A stretch of DNA of 64,000 bases from RUG14300 sp964391805 (GTDB lineage: Bacteria; Bacillota; Clostridia; Christensenellales; CAG-1252): assembly GCA_964391805.1 (NCBI GenBank), contig CAYMNK010000007.1:1-64000 (forward strand), written 5' to 3'. Below, one piece after another: positions 25,768 to 35,256 of this stretch. The number at the start of each line of letters is the position of its first letter. Position 1 is the stretch's first letter. The notes under the pieces are model-generated. The model ran no database searches and was not told where the DNA came from. It saw nothing but the letters and a program-made list of their open reading frames with translations. The position numbers were made by a program, and so were the translations under genes.

Positions 25768-27129
25768 TTATTTGATAAATGCGCTGAAAGCCTTATGTGC
25801 TTGATAAATGTCTGCCTTAGAAATCAATTCGTAGGGAGCGTGCATCGATAATACGGGCACACCGAGGTCTACGGTATCGATATTTAAGGACGCCAAGAAT
25901 TTAGCAACGGTACCGCCACCGCCGAGGTCTACTCTACCGAGTTCGCCGGTTTGCCATACAACGTTATCTTTAGCGAAAACTTGACGTAAATGTCCTACAT
26001 ATTCGCAGGAAGCGTCGTTAGAACCCGATTTACCTCTTGCGCCTGTAAACTTATTCATAGCAACACCATAGCACATATGAGAAGCGTTTTTCTCTTCGAA
26101 CGCACTTGCATAGTTAGGATCATATCCTGCGGTTACGTCGGCAGATAAACACATAGAATGCGCTCTGATAACTGCACTGCTAACGCCTAATGAATTAGCG
26201 ATTTGATTGATGATATCCTCGATGATAACACATTGCATACCCGTGTTACCTTCGCTACCGATTTCTTCCTTGTCGGCAAGGATAGTTAAAACGGTTTGTT
26301 CGGTTTCGGTTTCGAGCGTTGCGGTGATTTCGGGATAAGCGCAAACTCTGTCATCATGACCGTATCCTGCGATAAATGCGCGATCTAAACCGACGTCTCT
26401 CGACTTAACTTGAGGAACAACCTCTAATTCGGCACTTAAGAAATCTTCTTCTACGATACCGTACTTTTCGTTCAATATCTTAAGTACGTTATGTTTTACG
26501 GCTTCCTTTTCAATATCCTTAGCGGGTACTGCACCTAAAATAAGATTGAGATTTTCAGCAGGGAATGCTTCGTGAACCGATTTCTTATCGATCTCTTGAG
26601 ATAGATGGGGAAGAAGGTCTGCAATATAGAAAATAGGATCATTCTCGTCTTCGCCGATATTGATATTGATCTTTTCGCCGTTAGCAAGAATCACAACACC
26701 ATGTAAAGCAAGGGGAATGGTCAACCATTGATACTTCTTGATACCGCCATAGTAGTGCGTTTTAGCATAAGCAATGGATGCTTTTTCGAAAATGGGAACT
26801 TGCTTGAGGTCAAGTCTGGGGCTGTCTACGTGAGCAACCAAAATACGGATACCGTTAGTAGCAATATCTGCGGTACCTACTCTCAATAAGAATAAGCCCT
26901 TACCTCTATTGTTATAATAGAGTTTATCGCCCTTATTGAGTTTATCGCCCAATGACATCGGCTTGTAACCTTGAGCTTCGACCATCTTGATAGTAGTTTC
27001 GACAGTTTCTCTTTCGGTCTTACTTGCATCCAAAAAAGCCTTATAGCCTTCGCCGTAAGCGTTAATCACATCGATAGATTGCTCATCGGCAACCTTATAA
27101 ACGTTCTTTTTATTATAAGTTAATTCCAT
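25768..27129 (-). CDS. M18 family (aspartyl) aminopeptidase
   Basis: Zinc-dependent cytoplasmic aminopeptidase, about 453 residues. Metal-binding and catalytic motifs are in order: VAHVDSPRLDLK, DDRVCAYPE, DKEEIGSEGNTG, SADVTAGYDPNY and the C-terminal LSMHAPYE. M18 enzymes prefer N-terminal acidic residues, but bacterial members vary. I chose the third ATG (27129), since GGAG lies about 9 nt before it; ATGs at 27144 and 27138 lack a site. It is first in a two-gene unit with nadE. Confidence 0.9.
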   Translation of the reverse strand: MELTYNKKNVYKVADEQSIDVINAYGEGYKAFLDASKTERETVETTIKMVEAQGYKPMSLGDKLNKGDKLYYNNRGKGLFLLRVGTADIATNGIRILVAHVDSPRLDLKQVPIFEKASIAYAKTHYYGGIKKYQWLTIPLALHGVVILANGEKININIGEDENDPIFYIADLLPHLSQEIDKKSVHEAFPAENLNLILGAVPAKDIEKEAVKHNVLKILNEKYGIVEEDFLSAELEVVPQVKSRDVGLDRAFIAGYGHDDRVCAYPEITATLETETEQTVLTILADKEEIGSEGNTGMQCVIIEDIINQIANSLGVSSAVIRAHSMCLSADVTAGYDPNYASAFEEKNASHMCYGVAMNKFTGARGKSGSNDASCEYVGHLRQVFAKDNVVWQTGELGRVDLGGGGTVAKFLASLNIDTVDLGVPVLSMHAPYELISKADIYQAHKAFSAFIK

Positions 27130-27251
27130 AGTATTCATCTCCATTGGAAAATTTTATCACATATAATAATAACATATTATTTCAAATATTTCAAGTATAT
27201 TATCACACCTACTTATTTAACATTCTTAACATTCTTATCTTTTATAAAATG

Positions 27252-28274
27252 CTAATCGATATCGATGTTACCGCTCGAAGTTTTAACCGTTACCGCAACC
27301 TTTCCGCCGGTAGTGCTCACATTATCCGACAAATGTAATTTACCGCTTCCCGTTTTATGGTTAAGCGATGACATCCCCAATCCGTTTAGACTCAGATAAA
27401 CGTTCCCGCTCGATGTAGTAATATTTATCGATTGACAATCTAACATGTCGGCATGTATCGCTCCGCTCGATGCTTCTATTTTTACATCAGTTGTCGTAAT
27501 CGATTCAATTGTTATCATTCCCGATGTCGATTCGATTTCGATTGAGGGAGCATTTGCCTTGTGCATTATGATTTTGCCCGATGATGATTCTGCTTCGATT
27601 TTATTAGCAATCATGTCATCGGCCTCGATGTTTCCGCTTAAAGATTCTAATTCAACATTTTTTTGGGCGGTGGCCTCCTTAATAATAATTTCACCCGACG
27701 ATGACTCTACTTCGACAGATTCTGCTTTGATTTTGCTTATATCAATTTGACCGCTACTCGATTTAGCGGATAACTCTTTTTGAACGACAACGTTTTCGAT
27801 CTCAATCTTTCCCGAAGAAGATTCCAATTCCAGGTCTAAAGGGTTAGCGTCATTCAAATTAATGTTCGCGGACAGGGTTTCGATATCGACTTTAATTCCT
27901 TTTGGTATTTTTACGGTTAGCTTTTTTTCTACGCCTTTAAAGTCGCCGTTATAGCCCGACTTACAAAATTGAATATTCAACACACCGTTCGATATTAAGT
28001 AGCGCATTTTTTGTTCTTCGGTTAAGTTATTATTGGATTCGCTTACAGTCAGTTCTTCTCCATCGTCTTCAACAACGGTTACATTGCCAAACGCCCAATT
28101 AACATTAACCTTATTAATGTCCGAACCCTTATACGTAAAATCACCTACAGAATAGTCACTCTCGTTTTTGTAAACGTGATTATAAACATAAGAATAGGGA
28201 GTCTTACTACATCCCACGGCAAAGGACATAAAGCCCAGTGCCATAACTAATACTGTAATCAATTTCTTTTTCAT
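27252..28274 (-). CDS. DUF4097-type lipoprotein with 19-residue repeats
   Basis: 340 residues. A lipobox SFAVGC (C22) puts it on the outer face of the membrane. From about residue 120 a repeat of about 19 residues, each with an ESSSGKIEIE-like core (SSG then alternating hydrophobics), runs to the end, the pattern of DUF4097 putative-adhesin beta-helices. I chose the ATG at 28274; the longer frame opens with TTG at 28286. The mRNA start must lie downstream of or within the terminator at 28285-28324. Function is unknown; sensing, adhesion or membrane-stress roles have been proposed for relatives. Confidence 0.8.
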   Translation of the reverse strand: MKKKLITVLVMALGFMSFAVGCSKTPYSYVYNHVYKNESDYSVGDFTYKGSDINKVNVNWAFGNVTVVEDDGEELTVSESNNNLTEEQKMRYLISNGVLNIQFCKSGYNGDFKGVEKKLTVKIPKGIKVDIETLSANINLNDANPLDLELESSSGKIEIENVVVQKELSAKSSSGQIDISKIKAESVEVESSSGEIIIKEATAQKNVELESLSGNIEADDMIANKIEAESSSGKIIMHKANAPSIEIESTSGMITIESITTTDVKIEASSGAIHADMLDCQSINITTSSGNVYLSLNGLGMSSLNHKTGSGKLHLSDNVSTTGGKVAVTVKTSSGNIDID

Positions 28275-28284
28275 ATTTTTTCCC

Positions 28285-28324
28285 AAAAAAGTGCTGTTTT
28301 AGTTTGGTAGGACACCTACAGCAC
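28285..28324 (-). terminator. Terminator after the 379-residue unknown gene
   Basis: On the minus strand GTGCTGT pairs with ACAGCAC around a 20-nt region that itself can form GTAGG/CCTAC; T6 follows. Confidence 0.7.
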
Positions 28325-28325
28325 G

Positions 28326-29465
28326 CTATATAGTTTCGTTAAACCGAAGGTCTAAGCTACAAAGTGCTTCATAAAGAGGCTTGATTTGTTCAATCGTTGA
28401 CTCTACGGATCGGTCATATTCAAGTAATTGACAATTATTTAAATAATCGATAACGGCACCAAGTAAAAACGGCTCAAAAATCTTCCGAGGCGAAAAAAAA
28501 CAATTGCGATATTTCAAATACGCTTTCTTTAACTTTTCGTTTTTTTCGATTCTCAATTGGTCGAACGGTGCCCATAGAATTTTTTCACGAGTAAATATCT
28601 TTTTATACGCTCTATCGTCATACGAATTTTGGGGCATTAATTCGTCAGGGTAATAGGTATAATTATTTTTAGATGACGAAAAAATCATTGTTTCAAACAC
28701 TTTATCTCCGTTTATCACCTTAATGTGGCTCGGTTTTGTGAATGATATTTTCCTATCTGTACAGAGTTTCCCATCGATATACAATTCTCCGTTCAAGTCG
28801 AGTTTGACCGTTTCGCCGACAATAACGGGATAATGTTCAAACACGGGGAACGGCATATGTTTACGTACCGTAGCGATAAATTCGTCACGGTCAGAAAAGC
28901 CGAATATTTCCCAAGCAAAATATGTACTCTCATTGGGGGCAAGTACCGTTCTTTCAAAATAACATCTAATGACGCTATCTCTCCGCGTAGATCGCCTTTC
29001 TATATTTGCCCTATAAATAATCCCATCGGTTAAAACTAAGCCCACACCGCTTTTTTCGCCGTTCATTCGGGCGTTATACACACAAAACGTGTTCCCGCCT
29101 TGATAACAACGCATATATGCCCGCCTTTTAAGCGCGACTTCGGGAATATCTAAACTATCGGCAAAAACTATACTTATATAGTAACCTTCTTCGATTTTTA
29201 TAGCCTTATCGGATTCGTTCGTCAAAGTGTAACGCTCTAATATTTTACCGTCAACAACAGAGCGTTCTATCGTTAAAACCAAATCGTTATTATATTCGTA
29301 TTTGAGAATGTCTTTATCGCCTACTCTCTCGTTTTCTGCCAAACAATTTAGCCCGTCGGGCAAGCCAAAAGCACCTCGTGTCCAACGAAAGTGCGTGGCA
29401 TCGCCTACTACGAATATATCGTCAATATGTCCCGATGTCGGGTGAAGAGTATAGCCTAAGTTCAT
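28326..29465 (-). CDS. Unrecognised cytoplasmic protein coupled to the transglutaminase lipoprotein
   Basis: 379 residues, not recognised. There is no signal peptide or membrane segment. The first ~200 residues look beta-rich (HFRWTRGAFGLPDGLN, ERYTLTNESDKAIKIEEGYY, FERTVLAPNESTYFAWEIFG), resembling the beta-sandwich that precedes catalytic domains in some carbohydrate-active enzymes; the last ~100 residues look helical. No catalytic motif is evident and no (alpha/alpha)6 domain follows, so it may be a truncated or stand-alone relative. The start is 2 bp after the upstream stop and the gene ends in a terminator, so it is co-transcribed with 29468-32695. Confidence 0.7.
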   Translation of the reverse strand: MNLGYTLHPTSGHIDDIFVVGDATHFRWTRGAFGLPDGLNCLAENERVGDKDILKYEYNNDLVLTIERSVVDGKILERYTLTNESDKAIKIEEGYYISIVFADSLDIPEVALKRRAYMRCYQGGNTFCVYNARMNGEKSGVGLVLTDGIIYRANIERRSTRRDSVIRCYFERTVLAPNESTYFAWEIFGFSDRDEFIATVRKHMPFPVFEHYPVIVGETVKLDLNGELYIDGKLCTDRKISFTKPSHIKVINGDKVFETMIFSSSKNNYTYYPDELMPQNSYDDRAYKKIFTREKILWAPFDQLRIEKNEKLKKAYLKYRNCFFSPRKIFEPFLLGAVIDYLNNCQLLEYDRSVESTIEQIKPLYEALCSLDLRFNETI

Positions 29466-29467
29466 AA

Positions 29468-32400
29468 TTATTTCAAAATAATCTTCAGTATATCATCATA
29501 CTTGAAATATGAGCAAGTTACTTTAAGTTCATTCTTTACTTCGTTATCAATGCTTATAAAGTCGTAGGCAAGCTTAATTTCTATCTGCGTTATGCCTTTC
29601 GCTTTGAGTTGAGAGACGATAGATTTTAATTCCTCTCTCGAAGATGCGTAATATACATTGGTAAGACCACTATCATAGAATTCTATATTGCCGTCAGCCG
29701 GGGTCTCTACTACACTATTATAATTAGAATCATGGTTTTCTTTATGTGATTCCGATGCATCCGCTTCGTCGATTAGAAAATATCTATGGTTAACATATCC
29801 CGAACTTCTACCCCAAGTAGCATCAACCACAAACCATTCGTCAAATATTTTAACCTTGTTCCAAGCGTGATTTTCGCTACCATTTGAGGTGATTCCCAAA
29901 CCCGAAACCTTAATGCACTCTATTCCTTCAATGTTACACAATAGTTTGAATGCAGAAGAAATACCGTCGCATACGGCTATCTTATTCACCATGGCTCCGT
30001 ATATGTTAAACGCCGATAAACTCGATACTTTATAAGACAAATCCTTGTAAAGACTGTCGGAGTCGGTATATTTGAGATAAGGATATAATATACTCTTAAG
30101 TTGAGGATTATCACTTATCGCTTGGTTGATAATTGACCTTGCGTTGCTGATATTAAGTCCCCTCACATTGGAACGAACATTGAACAGTTCGAGTGCATTG
30201 CGGTCATAGGTAATGTGCGATACCAAATAATCGTATATTACCGTCACTTTTTGGTAATCGTTCATACTTTCATCGACATACGTTCTCAATATGTCAAGCG
30301 CCTCATTATAAACCTTCTCGGCCACCGAATTCGCAACAAAGGTTGGTTTAACACCATACGATAAATATTCTAATTCGCCAAGAGTTGATATCTTCTCGGT
30401 TCGACTAAAGGAATTAATAGCAAAATCATTATAATCATCAGCTCTCGTCGATTCAGTCAGTTTTACCGTATTATCGAGGAGTTCTTCCTCCTCCATTCCG
30501 CTCGATGTAATACTGTCGGGATTATAGTTAAAAGTAGCTTTAATCGTTACTTTTGAACCGACAGTTTCGAGCCCATACACACAAGACGTCGAAGTTTCTA
30601 TAGAATCGATTGCATCTTGGAAATATGAAGACGTTTTTTTGACATAAGCGGAGAAGCTGTCCGAAAAATAAACATCAAGCGATAAAAAGCCGTTGGGATA
30701 TTCGTCATTTATAGTAACTCCGTCACCGCCGTTTGCGATGTATTGCATCACTCCGGCAAATTCTTCGGGAGAATCTATATATTTATCGGATTCTACACCG
30801 TTAACGGTATAGAAAGAATTAAGATATTTGCTCGATTCTACATTAGGAGTGATGCTATATTCCGCGCTCTTTCCTAAAGTTTGGCAGTACACGGTCAAAG
30901 TATGCGAGGCTGATCTATTGACATATACTTGCGTCATATTATCACAGTTCAATGTTTCTTGATCGTCTAACACATAGGTGTGCGTTCCGTCTACACAATC
31001 GCAATTAAAAGTGATGTACTCGTCGACCGAACTTAAATCGTAATTTAAGCGCACATTATGAATATCTCCCTTAGATGCGTATACTTTGACGGTATACGGT
31101 GAAACAATGTCGTTAGCGTATATAAAGAATTTATATATACCAGAATCAAGCGAAGCTAAATAACTCTTAGACATTACAATCTGTCCGTTGCTGTAGGTAT
31201 ATCCCGCGGGAGTTAAACTATTACCGAATACGGAAAGGCTATCTACCATGGTCTTACCGTTAATTATTATATTGGACGGACTCGATTTATCAAATGCGTA
31301 TAAACTTTTATCGGGACAAAAACCGTCCACTATGTAATTGATTTTTATGGTAAAATTACCACCTTTAACGGTATATATTTCAAGATTACCGCTATTATCC
31401 TCGAAACTTTGCTTATAGATAATGAGCTTATTAGGAGTAGCCGAATAGTGCATTTCATCAAGGGTGACATCGCCCAATTTTATAAATGATACCTTATCAC
31501 CGTTGGTTTTGATATCAATCGAAATGTCTTCACCGCTATAATCATAGGTCATTTTCTCTATAACCGCGACTTTTGACGACACAACAACCTCTATATTGAT
31601 GTTCTTATTTTCGCCACCATCTAAGGTAGTATAACGGAGTTCGAATACAATCTTACCGTCGGGCATCGAATCGAGGTATTCCGCATAAAAGGTTATAGAG
31701 CCTTTATCTATAAGATATACATCGGAGCCTACAACCGAGTTTTTAAAATATATACCATCTATAGTATTACGATATGTTTTAACAGATCCTACAAGGTCTT
31801 CGCCGTCCTTTATATATTCGTCGACGATTATTTCGGGAGCACGAGTATCAAAAATAATAAGTTTATAAACAACTGTTTCTTCGCTGTCGGTCAGTGCTAA
31901 TGTATGCTCTCCGACTTCGATACTCTCTAAGCTTTCAAAAGGAATGGTAAAATTGCCATCTATATTGCATTTAGAAGTAATATCATTAGATTTATCTAAG
32001 GTTGCTTTAGTAATGCCTTGAATGGCAAATACCGCATCAACGCCGTCTTTCATGTCGATAGATACGGTACCTTTGATATCGTTATAATCGGCAACGCCTA
32101 AAAAATGATATGTCGCCGTTTTACCGTTACGGTAATTACCCGAACCACGTGCATATATCACAATATCACAGGTTTTGGTGGAGATATAATCTGTTATGGT
32201 ATATTCGCTTACTTCGACCGTCAATTCGACCGTATCGCCGTTATACGTGTATTTAAGGTGATATCCGTCGGCATGATTTACGTCCGCCCAATCTATTTTT
32301 AGAGAACCCTCGAGATAGTTTACACTGATAGAAGTACCATCAACATTGAGTGGCGCAACATATGTAATAGATAAAGGCTCGGAGTACTCGCTCGCCTTCG

Positions 32401-32695
32401 TACCCTTATTAGCTCTAACTTTAACAGTCATTTCACCTACCATAGATTGGTCGAATTGTAAGAAACGCTCATCACAATGTATGACATTTTCTACTCCGCC
32501 TATGGTTATAGAGACATCATATGAGTTAGCCTTTTTAACCTCTCCCCAAGTCAAAAGCCCCTCATCTTCATCAAATTGAATATCCGTGGGTACAGGTATT
32601 ACCCCAAGATCGAATATACCATTAATGATAGTACACCCCGATAGAATTACCGCTAAAAGAATGGTTATGACCATTATTGTTATGATTTTTTTCAT
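29468..32695 (-). CDS. Surface lipoprotein with fibronectin-like and transglutaminase-like domains
   Basis: 1075 residues. Lipobox VILSGC (C21). Two fibronectin-III-like segments (about 30-200) are followed by a long beta-rich region (about 200-780), then a transglutaminase-like domain with its Cys-His-Asp triad at C909 (AVCDGISSAFKLL), H943 (ENHAWNKVKI) and D958 (VVDATWG). Such domains in bacterial lipoproteins are usually proteases or cross-linking enzymes acting on surface proteins or wall peptides. GCGGAGG precedes the ATG. The RBS and first nine codons are duplicated 2.6 kb upstream (35257-35317) by an island insertion. It is followed directly by an unknown gene. Confidence 0.82.
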   Translation of the reverse strand: MKKIITIMVITILLAVILSGCTIINGIFDLGVIPVPTDIQFDEDEGLLTWGEVKKANSYDVSITIGGVENVIHCDERFLQFDQSMVGEMTVKVRANKGTKASEYSEPLSITYVAPLNVDGTSISVNYLEGSLKIDWADVNHADGYHLKYTYNGDTVELTVEVSEYTITDYISTKTCDIVIYARGSGNYRNGKTATYHFLGVADYNDIKGTVSIDMKDGVDAVFAIQGITKATLDKSNDITSKCNIDGNFTIPFESLESIEVGEHTLALTDSEETVVYKLIIFDTRAPEIIVDEYIKDGEDLVGSVKTYRNTIDGIYFKNSVVGSDVYLIDKGSITFYAEYLDSMPDGKIVFELRYTTLDGGENKNINIEVVVSSKVAVIEKMTYDYSGEDISIDIKTNGDKVSFIKLGDVTLDEMHYSATPNKLIIYKQSFEDNSGNLEIYTVKGGNFTIKINYIVDGFCPDKSLYAFDKSSPSNIIINGKTMVDSLSVFGNSLTPAGYTYSNGQIVMSKSYLASLDSGIYKFFIYANDIVSPYTVKVYASKGDIHNVRLNYDLSSVDEYITFNCDCVDGTHTYVLDDQETLNCDNMTQVYVNRSASHTLTVYCQTLGKSAEYSITPNVESSKYLNSFYTVNGVESDKYIDSPEEFAGVMQYIANGGDGVTINDEYPNGFLSLDVYFSDSFSAYVKKTSSYFQDAIDSIETSTSCVYGLETVGSKVTIKATFNYNPDSITSSGMEEEELLDNTVKLTESTRADDYNDFAINSFSRTEKISTLGELEYLSYGVKPTFVANSVAEKVYNEALDILRTYVDESMNDYQKVTVIYDYLVSHITYDRNALELFNVRSNVRGLNISNARSIINQAISDNPQLKSILYPYLKYTDSDSLYKDLSYKVSSLSAFNIYGAMVNKIAVCDGISSAFKLLCNIEGIECIKVSGLGITSNGSENHAWNKVKIFDEWFVVDATWGRSSGYVNHRYFLIDEADASESHKENHDSNYNSVVETPADGNIEFYDSGLTNVYYASSREELKSIVSQLKAKGITQIEIKLAYDFISIDNEVKNELKVTCSYFKYDDILKIILK

Positions 32696-32729
32696 AGGAT
32701 TTCCTCCGCTTTACCTATTTAAAAAGAAT
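32669..32729. repeat. 61-bp direct repeat, copy A (at the lipoprotein start)
   Basis: Perfect match to 35257-35317 at a constant offset of 2588 bp. It covers the first nine codons and RBS of the transglutaminase-like lipoprotein gene plus upstream bases. Confidence 0.9.
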
Positions 32730-32778
32730 CTCAAATTTAGACATTCTTATGACATATCTATAATCAAATACATTATGA

Positions 32779-33519
32779 TTATTTTTTAAAAACAAACAAA
32801 TATTCATGAGCAAGTAACAGAAAATTATACTTTATGCTGTTTGTTTTCCAATAGCCTGTCGCTTTACAATTGTGTTGTTCCTTGATTATAATTTCTTTTG
32901 TTTTGAAGCCAGCCATTTCAAAAATTCGCATCGTTTCAAATGCAAGCGGTTGAACCATACCTTTTTTGCGAGTATCCCCCATAAGCACGGCACAAAACTT
33001 ATCTTTTTTCAATACCCGATAGCATTCTTCCGCGACTTTGCCGATTTCAAAAAGAAAATCTTTCATTGGCATAAGTGACAAATCTCCGTCTATATCTTCG
33101 CTATAATGAATAATATCCGCATACGGCGGATGAGCACAAATTAAATCAACGGATTCGTCCGCAAGCATAGAAAGATTGCGCGCGTCGCCTTGCAATATTT
33201 CTATAGATGGATTAAATTCACACTCAAAATTCAACTTGCTTTTTGTGATTTCAAGTGCATTCGGGTTTATATCAACGCCTACAAAATTTCTATTCGTAAG
33301 TTTTGCCTCGACTGCAGTAGTGCCGCCACCAACAAACGGATCTAAAACAGTATCGCCTTCGGCAGAATAACGCAAAATTAAATTGCGCGGAATATACGGA
33401 GACCAATTTCCACGATATTTAGCGTCGTGAGTTGCCCATTTTCCGCGATTAGGAAATGCCCACACGGTATTTGTTTCAAGCTCGAAATTTTCGGGTTGTA
33501 ACGGTACTTTTTTTGTCAT
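32779..33519 (-). CDS. DNA methyltransferase (second methylase of the R-M island)
   Basis: 246 residues. The SAM-binding motif DPFVGGGTT (60-68) precedes catalytic motif IV, AHPPYADIIHYS (HPPY at 130-133), a DPPY/SPPY variant used by amino-methyltransferases (N6-adenine or N4-cytosine). ATG is 1 nt after the nuclease stop, so it is co-transcribed. Pairing with a separate Dam-type enzyme is typical of systems with a non-palindromic site or a second protective methylase. Recognition sequence cannot be read from the protein. Confidence 0.88.
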   Translation of the reverse strand: MTKKVPLQPENFELETNTVWAFPNRGKWATHDAKYRGNWSPYIPRNLILRYSAEGDTVLDPFVGGGTTAVEAKLTNRNFVGVDINPNALEITKSKLNFECEFNPSIEILQGDARNLSMLADESVDLICAHPPYADIIHYSEDIDGDLSLMPMKDFLFEIGKVAEECYRVLKKDKFCAVLMGDTRKKGMVQPLAFETMRIFEMAGFKTKEIIIKEQHNCKATGYWKTNSIKYNFLLLAHEYLFVFKK

Positions 33520-33520
33520 A

Positions 33521-34060
33521 TTAATCCTCTATCAGTTCGGAAGGGACGGGTAATCCCAGACGTGTTAAAGGAATGTATTCAAAATAGTAATCACAACCAA
33601 CCGAATGTATATAATCTAAAACGTCGGTATATTGTTCTTTTCTAAACCAATTATCTAAAAGATAAATATACTCGACGTCGATATTTGCTGCTGACATAAG
33701 TTTTTTATATTGCTTTTTCTTAAAATCGCAAGTTTGTAGTTTCTCATCAACAGAACCTGCTACTTCTTGATGCTTGCATTCAATGATATATAAAACATTG
33801 TTTAACAATACAAAAATGCTATCGTCTGGTAGTAATTTTTTAGAAATGTGTTTTGTCCAATCTATATCTAACTTTTTAAGAAATATTGAATAGAAGTTAT
33901 GCTTTTTATAAACTTCTGCGACCTTGTTATCATCATAAAACACATCGTGTTCAATAACAGAATAATGTGGTTGTTGATTTAAAAATGTAGATAAATCAGT
34001 TTTGCCTTCAAAAATTAGTCCTGTACGAGTATTTCCGCCACCCTTGCCGCTTTTAATCAT
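33521..34060 (-). CDS. Putative type II restriction endonuclease, PD-(D/E)XK fold
   Basis: 179 residues. An N-terminal GKGGGNTRTGLIFE with E18 is followed by LPDDSIFVLLNNVLYIIECK: P78-D79-D80 and E94-C95-K96 make the PD-(D/E)XK catalytic core, with VDEKLQTCDFKKKQYK continuing the family helix. Position between two methyltransferases identifies it as the restriction subunit. AGGAG precedes the ATG. It is short for a type II enzyme but no break is visible. Specificity is unknown. GATC is common in this window, so I do not assign it to the DpnII group. Confidence 0.8.
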   Translation of the reverse strand: MIKSGKGGGNTRTGLIFEGKTDLSTFLNQQPHYSVIEHDVFYDDNKVAEVYKKHNFYSIFLKKLDIDWTKHISKKLLPDDSIFVLLNNVLYIIECKHQEVAGSVDEKLQTCDFKKKQYKKLMSAANIDVEYIYLLDNWFRKEQYTDVLDYIHSVGCDYYFEYIPLTRLGLPVPSELIED

Positions 34061-34085
34061 TCGTTATTCTCCTTGGTTATATTTT

Positions 34086-35153
34086 TTAATTACAAATAAG
34101 CAATTCGTTTATTTTGCCACGTTTATCGCCTTTACTGTTGATAGCACGAGTTGCTTCTACGCGATTGATGATATAATTTTTATATAAGTCGTCAAAGAAA
34201 TTGTCTTCTTCATTAACGTTTTTAGGATCAGAGTTGCTTAATACGATTTTTGCACCAGACAAATTTATTTCGTCAATAAATCTTGCAAGCCTTATTTGCT
34301 CGTTATCGTCAAAGACATCACTGTTATAAGAGGTAAAGCCCGAAGTTTCGGAAATGGGTCGATACGGCGGATCAAGATAAACGAAAGTGTTTTTATCTAT
34401 AAATTCTTTAGATAAAGAATAATCACCGCAAACAATTGTTACGTTTTGCAATGCTTCGTGAATGTTGCGCAAGTTTTCGTTGTCGCAAATAGTAGGATTT
34501 TTATATGCACCCATAGGAACGTTAAATTGTCCTTTTTTATTTACACGATAAAGTCCGTTAAAACAGGTTTTGTTTAAAAAAATAAACTGTGCCGCCTTTT
34601 TCGTAGCGGTTTCATCCGACAAGACAGTTGCATTAAATCTTTCACGAACGGTGTAATAAAAATACTTTCTACCATTTTCATCCATTGGCAAAAATAACAT
34701 TTGCATTTCGTTAAGTTTCGAAATTAAATTTTCTACGTCGTTTTTCACAACTTGGTAGGCATTTATAAGCTCGGCATTAATGTCGCTTATGTATAGTTCT
34801 TCGAAATCATACTTGGATAAAATGCTAAAAAATAAAGCGCCACCTCCAACCATAGGTTCGGCATACTTAGTTAATGCTTTTTCGCAGTTGGACGGTAACA
34901 TTTTTTCGATTTGTTCTACAAGCTGACTTTTGCCACCAACCCATTTTAAAAAGGGCTTTAGCATTACTGTCTTTTGCCTTTCATATCTAACAGTTCTTTT
35001 GTCAATTGGCTTTTCGGCAATAGACGGAATAATCCACATATTGCCAACCATCATTGAGCCATTAATACGCCCTTCGGAACATAAAATTGCCACGCGTCTT
35101 TGAGATATATTCCATTTTTCAGCAGCTTCTTTTGCAGACATAAAACTTAGCAT
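34086..35153 (-). CDS. Dam-type DNA adenine methylase with N-terminal helix-turn-helix
   Basis: 355 residues. Residues 1-50 form an excisionase/MerR-like HTH (SAKEAAEKWNISQRRVAILC) joined to a Dam/MboI-M-type methylase starting FLKWVGGKSQL (about 69), with AEPMVGGGALFF for SAM binding and VYLDPPYRP as the catalytic motif. It methylates N6 of adenine. The HTH could regulate the island or extend DNA recognition. GAGGTG precedes the ATG. It is first of the three-gene R-M unit, so host protection would be made before the nuclease. Confidence 0.9.
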   Translation of the reverse strand: MLSFMSAKEAAEKWNISQRRVAILCSEGRINGSMMVGNMWIIPSIAEKPIDKRTVRYERQKTVMLKPFLKWVGGKSQLVEQIEKMLPSNCEKALTKYAEPMVGGGALFFSILSKYDFEELYISDINAELINAYQVVKNDVENLISKLNEMQMLFLPMDENGRKYFYYTVRERFNATVLSDETATKKAAQFIFLNKTCFNGLYRVNKKGQFNVPMGAYKNPTICDNENLRNIHEALQNVTIVCGDYSLSKEFIDKNTFVYLDPPYRPISETSGFTSYNSDVFDDNEQIRLARFIDEINLSGAKIVLSNSDPKNVNEEDNFFDDLYKNYIINRVEATRAINSKGDKRGKINELLICN

Positions 35154-35256
35154 ATTTCACCTCGAAATTATTTTTTATATTATATTCTAAATCGCGAACA
35201 ATATCAAGCAAATCTTTGTTTGTTTAAGAAATAAATTATATTGAACCAATAGGACC

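Larger units (their letters stand above)
32730..35256. mobile_element. Restriction-modification island inserted with a long duplication
   Basis: Three minus-strand genes (Dam-type methylase, PD-(D/E)XK nuclease, second methyltransferase) lie exactly between the two 61-bp copies. Removing the island with one copy would place the prepilin gene directly upstream of the lipoprotein RBS. No integrase, transposase or inverted ends are visible. Confidence 0.75.

Noticed and set aside
26900..27144. Starts at 27144 or 27138 for the M18 aminopeptidase
   Set aside because: GGAG lies within this region and fits the ATG at 27129; the upstream ATGs have no ribosome site.
32779..35153. DpnII-type (GATC) restriction system
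   Set aside because: It shares the two-methylase idea, but the gene order differs, the nuclease is much shorter, and GATC is common in this window.
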